Source: an uncultured Acetatifactor sp.
GTDB taxonomy: Bacteria > Bacillota > Clostridia > Lachnospirales > Lachnospiraceae
Reading direction: 5' to 3'
Length of the DNA: 64,000 bases
NCBI GenBank assembly: GCA_910584865.1
Contig: CAJUCE010000016.1
Location: 44,629 to 108,628 of the forward strand
The notes under the pieces are model-generated. The model made no database searches. It was not told where the DNA came from and saw only the letters and a list, made by a program, of their open reading frames with translations. Shown piece by piece: positions 59,853-64,000 of the stretch. Made by a program: the position numbers and the translations under genes. Within the stretch, counting starts at the first letter, position 1. Every line of letters starts with the position of its first letter.

Positions 59853-61532
59853 ATGATGGCAAACAACAATGGCAGGAAAAACAGCTTCATAGTGCAGGCG
59901 GGGATTCTGGCAACGGCCGGAATCATCAGCAGATTGATAGGGCTTCTGTACAGAGGCCCTCTGCATGCTGTCATCGGAGATCTGGGGCTGGGCTATTATC
60001 AGTCCGCCCATAATTACTATACGATTATTTTGTTGATTTCCTCATACAGTATTCCGTCGGCCATATCCAAGGTGATTGCCCAGAAGCTTGCGGTGCGGGA
60101 GTACCGCAGCGCGCACAGGATTTTCAAATGTGCGCTGGGATATGTCCTTGTGGTGGGCGGAGCTGCCAGTCTGCTGATGTTCTTCGGGGCAGGGTTTCTT
60201 TGCGGGAAAGGGATTCTCTCTTCTCAGGAGATGTCCGTGCTGCGGGCGTTTGCACCGACGATTTTTATCTATGGGATTCTGGGGGTTCTAAGGGGGTACT
60301 TCCAGGCCCACGGCAGTATGGTGCAGACCTCCGTATCCCAGATTTTGGAGCAGATTGTCAATGCGGTTGTCAGTGTAGGGGCGGCCTGGCTGCTGATCCA
60401 GGGAGTCATGGGCACCATGGAAATCCCTGCAGATGAAGCGGGCCAGGTGGAGAGAGCCGTAAACGGAGCCATGGGAAGTGCGATGGGCGCCGGCGCCGGT
60501 GTCCTGGCGGCGCTTCTGTTTATGGCGGCAGTATACGGCTTGAACCGAAATACCATAAACCGGCGGATCCGCAATGACAGGCATGTGGGAACGGATTCCT
60601 ACAAGTCGATCATGCGGTTGATCGTCATGATTGTGACGCCGTTTATCCTGAGTACGGCCATCTATAATTTGAGCGGTACCATCAACAATACAGTGTATAC
60701 GCAGATGTATCCGTCCTGGAAGGAAATGGACGAGGTGGCGGTCTTTAAACGGTGGGGAGCATTATCCGGGCAGGCGCTGACCCTGTCCAATATTCCGATT
60801 GCATTTGCAACGGCCATGGCTTCGGCGATTATTCCCTCCGTTGCACAGCTGGCCGCCTCCTATGACTGGCATGGGGCCAGAGAGAGAATTGCGCTTGCCG
60901 TAAAGACCATAATGCTGATTTCCATTCCCTGCGCGGTGGGATTGTTTGCGCTGGCCCGTCCGATTACGGGGCTGCTGTTTACCAATACCAAAGAGACGGA
61001 GGATTTGGTCACCAGTTTATTGATGGCATTGTCCCTGTCGGTGGTGTTTTATGCATTGTCCACCTTAAACAGTTCCATTCTGCAGGGGCTTGGAAAGGTG
61101 AATGTGCCCATCATCAATGCGGCAATTGCGCTGGCCATACAGACATTGACAGCGATATTGCTCCTGCGTTTTACGGAGTTGGATTTGTACAGTATTGCGA
61201 TTGCAAACACCTTGTACTCGGGGATTATGTGTATCCTGAACCAGTGGGCAGTACGCAGAGCGGTAGAGTACAGACAGGAATTGATGAAAAGCTTCCTGAT
61301 TCCGGCCGTTGCGGCAGGATGTATGGGAGGAGTGGCATGGGCGGCATACGAAGGGCTTCTGATGCTGACTTCTTCTCCGAAGATATCCGTGGTGATTGCC
61401 ATCGTTCTGGCAGTGGCGGTATACTTTGTTATGCTGCTCCTCCTGAGAGGTATTTCGGAGGAGGAGCTTAGGGGATTTCCGAAGGGATATCTTCTGGTAA
61501 GGCTGGCAAAAAGGTGCCGGCTGATGAAATAG
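59853..61532 (+). CDS. SpoVB/MurJ-like oligosaccharide flippase
   Basis: A 559-residue membrane protein with about 14 helices from the MOP (MviN/SpoVB) superfamily, which flip lipid-linked sugars across the membrane. The N-terminus FIVQAGILATAGIISRLIGL and phrases GLGYYQSAHNYYTIILLISS, GYFQAHGSMVQTSVSQILEQ and ALSGQALTLSNIPIAFATAM are typical of the SpoVB group. It begins one base after glgA stops, so it is co-transcribed with it. It could act in peptidoglycan or spore-cortex precursor export or in glycopolymer export. Confidence 0.88.
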   Translation: MMANNNGRKNSFIVQAGILATAGIISRLIGLLYRGPLHAVIGDLGLGYYQSAHNYYTIILLISSYSIPSAISKVIAQKLAVREYRSAHRIFKCALGYVLVVGGAASLLMFFGAGFLCGKGILSSQEMSVLRAFAPTIFIYGILGVLRGYFQAHGSMVQTSVSQILEQIVNAVVSVGAAWLLIQGVMGTMEIPADEAGQVERAVNGAMGSAMGAGAGVLAALLFMAAVYGLNRNTINRRIRNDRHVGTDSYKSIMRLIVMIVTPFILSTAIYNLSGTINNTVYTQMYPSWKEMDEVAVFKRWGALSGQALTLSNIPIAFATAMASAIIPSVAQLAASYDWHGARERIALAVKTIMLISIPCAVGLFALARPITGLLFTNTKETEDLVTSLLMALSLSVVFYALSTLNSSILQGLGKVNVPIINAAIALAIQTLTAILLLRFTELDLYSIAIANTLYSGIMCILNQWAVRRAVEYRQELMKSFLIPAVAAGCMGGVAWAAYEGLLMLTSSPKISVVIAIVLAVAVYFVMLLLLRGISEEELRGFPKGYLLVRLAKRCRLMK

Positions 61533-61553
61533 GAAGATTTATCCCCGGCAAGT

Positions 61554-63344
61554 TTACTCCGCAAGCCTTATGCCGGATATATTGCTGTCGATGGCCATGG
61601 AATAATTGGTATAGTAGACTACAAACCCGGGTTTTGCACCGCCGGGTTTTTTAATATGCTTTTTCTGGATATAGTCGATTTCCACCTTTTCCTGATCCCG
61701 GCCCTTGGAGTAATAGGCAGCCAGCCGGGCAGCCTCTTCAAAGGTTCTGTCAGGGAGTTCTTCCGCGTTACCCAGTTTTACGATGACATGGGAGCCGGGC
61801 ATCTGCTTGGCGTGGAACCACCAGTCATTGCCGGAGGCGAACTTGAAGGTCAGCTCGTCGTTCTGGTAGTTATTTTTTCCCACATAAATGTGAAAACCGT
61901 CGCTGCTGATATAATGATAAGGCCTGCTGGTGATTTTCTGTTTTTTCGTGCTGCCTTTTCGCCGGATGTAGCCGCTTTCCGTCAACTCTTCCTTAATCTG
62001 TGCCAGGTCCTCTTCATAAAGCGCAATATCCAGGGCGGCGGAAATCGATTCCAGATGGTCGATTTCTGTCTTCACCTCTATGGTTAACTGGGAAAGAGCC
62101 TCGTAGGTACGCTTCAGCTTTCCGTATTTGTCAAAGTATTTCTTTGCGTTTTCTGTGGCGGTCAACGTGGGATCCAGAGGGATTGTTATCATTTCGCCGG
62201 TATAGTAATTCAGGGCTTCCAGAGACTTTGCGCCGGGCTGGGCGCCATAACCGTAGGTGTTGAGCAATTCTCCATAGATCCGGCAGGTTTCCCGCTTTTC
62301 CGTATCCTTTATCTGGCGGAGCTGGAGGTCATATTTTTTGATATTCCGCTCCAGGGCCGTCTGGACGATACGCCGCAGATCCGCAGATTTCTGGCGGATA
62401 TGGGTGAGAGTATTTTTTTCCGCGTAGAAATGTTCCAAAAGCGCCGACATGGATTCATAGCAGACCGTCCGGTCACCCCGACAGGTCTCTTTGGACGCCG
62501 CAGGCTGTTCTTCAGCTGATTTTCCGCAGCCATACATGGTCAGAGGAAGAGCACAGAATTCTACCGGGCTGCCGTTTGTATAGGCAATGTTGGGCACAAA
62601 ACGTTCCTCCCGGATGGCCCGGGCCATATCGGAAAAGACGTCGAAGAGCTTCTCATAGTCAGGCTCTGTCAATGCGGCCGCGGGCAGTTCTCCGTCCAGG
62701 CCGGCCCGGTAACACAGTTCCTGGGCCAGAATCGGGGAAATACCGGTAAAACTGCCGTAGACGGCTTTGAACAGGGGCTGGGGCTTAGCGGCGACGGCTC
62801 TACGGAAATCGTCATAATCTGTCCGGAGCGCATCCAGTTTATTCTGGGTCTCTGCAACAAAATAGGGTCTGCCGGGCAGCACCTCCCGCAGAGAACTGAC
62901 AGCGGCAGTCACATGCTTGATACTGTCGAGAATCATGCCCTGATCGTCGCAGAAGATAATGTTGCTGTGTTTTCCCATAATTTCTACTACCAAAATCTTG
63001 CGGCGCAGATCACCCAGTTCGTCCAGATGCTCTATCTCGATGCGTATGATGCGCTCCAGGCCCGGCTGGGAGATATCGGTAATCCTGCCGTTCTGCAGAT
63101 GCTTGCGAAGAAGCATGCAGAAATTGGGGGCTGTCATGGGGCTGGGCTTATTGGTACCGGTGAGATAGAGTAGCGGAAGGGAAGCCTGGGCAGAAATCAG
63201 AAGTCTGGCCTGGCCTTTTGGCTGGCGGACGGTCAGAAGAAGCTCATCCGCTTCCGGCTGTGCGATCTTGTACAGTCTTCCGCCCATCAGTTCTTTTTTC
63301 AATTCGGATACCACGTTTGCTATGGTTACACCGTCAAATGCCAT
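61554..63344 (-). CDS. rqcH: Ribosome quality-control factor RqcH (NFACT/FbpA family)
   Basis: Binds stalled 50S subunits and adds alanine tails that mark nascent chains for decay; earlier named fibronectin-binding protein. The 596 residues show an NFACT-N domain (MAFDGVTIANVVSELKKELM), a coiled coil near 300-440 and an NFACT-R domain (YVGKNNYQNDELTFKFAS, NDWWFHAKQMPGSHVIVKL). At residues 97-98 it has Glu-Arg where Bacillus RqcH has Asp-Arg, the pair needed for tRNA binding. The start at 63344 follows AGAGAGGA from a repeat element; the frame upstream runs into that repeat. Confidence 0.92.
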   Translation of the reverse strand: MAFDGVTIANVVSELKKELMGGRLYKIAQPEADELLLTVRQPKGQARLLISAQASLPLLYLTGTNKPSPMTAPNFCMLLRKHLQNGRITDISQPGLERIIRIEIEHLDELGDLRRKILVVEIMGKHSNIIFCDDQGMILDSIKHVTAAVSSLREVLPGRPYFVAETQNKLDALRTDYDDFRRAVAAKPQPLFKAVYGSFTGISPILAQELCYRAGLDGELPAAALTEPDYEKLFDVFSDMARAIREERFVPNIAYTNGSPVEFCALPLTMYGCGKSAEEQPAASKETCRGDRTVCYESMSALLEHFYAEKNTLTHIRQKSADLRRIVQTALERNIKKYDLQLRQIKDTEKRETCRIYGELLNTYGYGAQPGAKSLEALNYYTGEMITIPLDPTLTATENAKKYFDKYGKLKRTYEALSQLTIEVKTEIDHLESISAALDIALYEEDLAQIKEELTESGYIRRKGSTKKQKITSRPYHYISSDGFHIYVGKNNYQNDELTFKFASGNDWWFHAKQMPGSHVIVKLGNAEELPDRTFEEAARLAAYYSKGRDQEKVEIDYIQKKHIKKPGGAKPGFVVYYTNYSMAIDSNISGIRLAE

Positions 63345-63357
63345 CTTTATTCCTCTC

Positions 63358-63420
63358 TGCCCGCCTCCAGCGGGCATTATTTCAATATCTGGAAGTTTTA
63401 CTTCCAAACTTATACCTCTG
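63358..63420 (-). repeat. Hairpin/ribosome-site repeat element before rqcH
   Basis: On the minus strand the order is GTATAAGTTTGGAAGT, ACTTCCA, ATATTGAAAT, then the TGCCCGC/GCGGGCA hairpin and the AGAGAGG ribosome site. This is the same order as in the element before pth: AAGTTTG-hairpin, ATTGAA, TGCCCGC-hairpin, G-rich site. The 118-bp gap between the two minus-strand genes is mostly this element. Confidence 0.75.
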
Positions 63421-63465
63421 TGCACACTCTGACGCACACATTATTACGTTAAGGGGATAATGAAA

Positions 63466-63891
63466 TCAGATCTCCGTCCTGACCCCCTTGCTTTTCAGAA
63501 AGGCTACGATCTCACTGGCATTATCCGTGCGGAAGTCATCAAAGGTAATCAGCTTTTTCCCGTCGATGGTGTAGAGAATATAGGATCGGCCGCCCATGGA
63601 GAGCTTCTGGAGATCTTTGTAGGAGAGATTTCTGGTGGCGCCCAGCAGCGATGTGTATACCAGACCGTCTTCATTGAGGCTGAGCTGACTGTGGCGCATT
63701 CGGAGCAAAAGTATGATGCATACCAGTACGACGATGCCATAGATGACCAGCATTACAATCACAGAAGGCATGAGGACCTCATCATAGGATAAAAGCATAA
63801 TTGATGTGATAAACCTGATCGCGGCAAGCACCAGAACAAGGGTGACAAGGGTGGTTGCGGTACTGCGTTTTTTCAGTTTAAAACGGTTCAT
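63466..63891 (-). CDS. Small two-helix membrane protein, hypothetical
   Basis: A 141-residue protein with a basic N-terminus, two membrane helices (about 14-34 and 43-63) and a cytoplasmic C-terminal domain of about 75 residues with strands (LSLNEDGLVYTSLLGATRNL, YILYTIDGKKLITFDDF) that resembles PH-like YcxB/YdbT-type domains. This likeness is weak. The start at 63891 follows AAAGGAG at 12 bases; the open frame beyond it passes into a repeat. rqcH follows downstream after 121 bp. Confidence 0.72.
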   Translation of the reverse strand: MNRFKLKKRSTATTLVTLVLVLAAIRFITSIMLLSYDEVLMPSVIVMLVIYGIVVLVCIILLLRMRHSQLSLNEDGLVYTSLLGATRNLSYKDLQKLSMGGRSYILYTIDGKKLITFDDFRTDNASEIVAFLKSKGVRTEI

Positions 63892-63953
63892 GGTTATTTT
63901 TACTCCTTTGTAAAATATATATGGAAACATATCATACAGATTATTCCATAATT

Positions 63954-64000
63954 CCATGCGCACCAGCGCATATGGAATCAAAAGTTGACTCAATGTCCTT
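63954..64000 (-). repeat. Diverged copy of the 73-bp promoter/palindrome repeat
   Basis: Minus strand reads AAGGACATTGAGTCAACTT, TGATTCCATATGCGC, then GCGCATG. It aligns with the glgC unit with only a few differences over about 47 bases, including the ATGCGC/GCGCAT hairpin. The part holding TATAAT lies beyond the window. It is upstream of, and in the same orientation as, the gene ending at 63466. Confidence 0.85.

Noticed and set aside
1..64000. tRNA or rRNA genes
   Set aside because: All intergenic gaps were read for T-arm (GGTTCGAATCC-like) and rRNA signatures; none was found by eye, though an unusual tRNA could be missed.

Overview
The window is chromosomal DNA of a spore-forming, Gram-positive anaerobe of the Clostridia, most likely Lachnospiraceae. 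Pointers are SpoIIID, SpoVG, a Spo0A-type DNA-binding protein, a SleB-like cell-wall hydrolase and a SpoVB-like flippase; the paired GlgC/GlgD; a 394-residue Prs; strong AGGAGG ribosome sites; and sigma-A promoters of the TTGnnn-17-TAnnnT type. I saw no rRNA, tRNA, phage genes or CRISPR array. Species cannot be named from this sequence alone.

Layout. 1-6 kb: the 3' part of a metallophosphoesterase fusion, an iron-sulfur aldo/keto reductase, and a locus with a tandem-repeat basic protein overlapping an ABC-class ATPase. 6-11 kb: a one-piece ABC exporter facing a three-gene ABC-2 exporter operon that has a long attenuator-like leader. 11-20 kb: proB-proA, an AAA/DUF4143 ATPase under an array of 33-bp repeats, an XRE-TPR regulator, an unusually long ECF sigma factor, a decayed insertion sequence, spoIIID and a DUF4317-like gene. 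20-24 kb: sua5-rpiB-upp-cell-wall hydrolase. 24-32 kb: a complete F1Fo ATP synthase operon whose c subunit carries the sodium-binding signature. 32-37 kb: a methyltransferase and three poorly known proteins. 37-43 kb, minus strand: murC, a DnaD-like gene, a DnaC/DnaI-like gene and prs, then bioY under a BirA operator; an array of DnaA boxes lies between murC and the dnaD-like gene. 43-51 kb: glgC-glgD-spoVG, then pth-mfd and a 33-residue protein. 51-57 kb: padR with a DUF1700/DUF4097 gene, an acyltransferase, a large membrane protein and asnA. 57-64 kb: a receiver-less Spo0A-like gene, glgA, a flippase, rqcH and a small membrane protein.

How the genes fit together. glgC, glgD and glgA make a glycogen (granulose) pathway; a possible Spo0A box lies upstream of glgC. 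prs, spoVG, pth, mfd and a spoVB-like gene recall the Bacillus spoVG-prs-pth-mfd-spoVB block, here scattered and interrupted. murC and the replication-loader genes are grouped at the DnaA boxes.

The most striking feature outside the genes is the number of short tandem or dispersed repeats placed exactly at promoters and ribosome-binding sites: a 33-bp array over an AAA ATPase promoter, a 73-bp promoter/palindrome unit repeated before glgC with a relative at the window's right end, a two-hairpin element that ends at the start codons of both pth and rqcH, and duplicated intergenic segments in proB-proA and atpD-atpC. These, the DnaA-box array and the leader-peptide attenuator are the main candidates for undescribed regulation.
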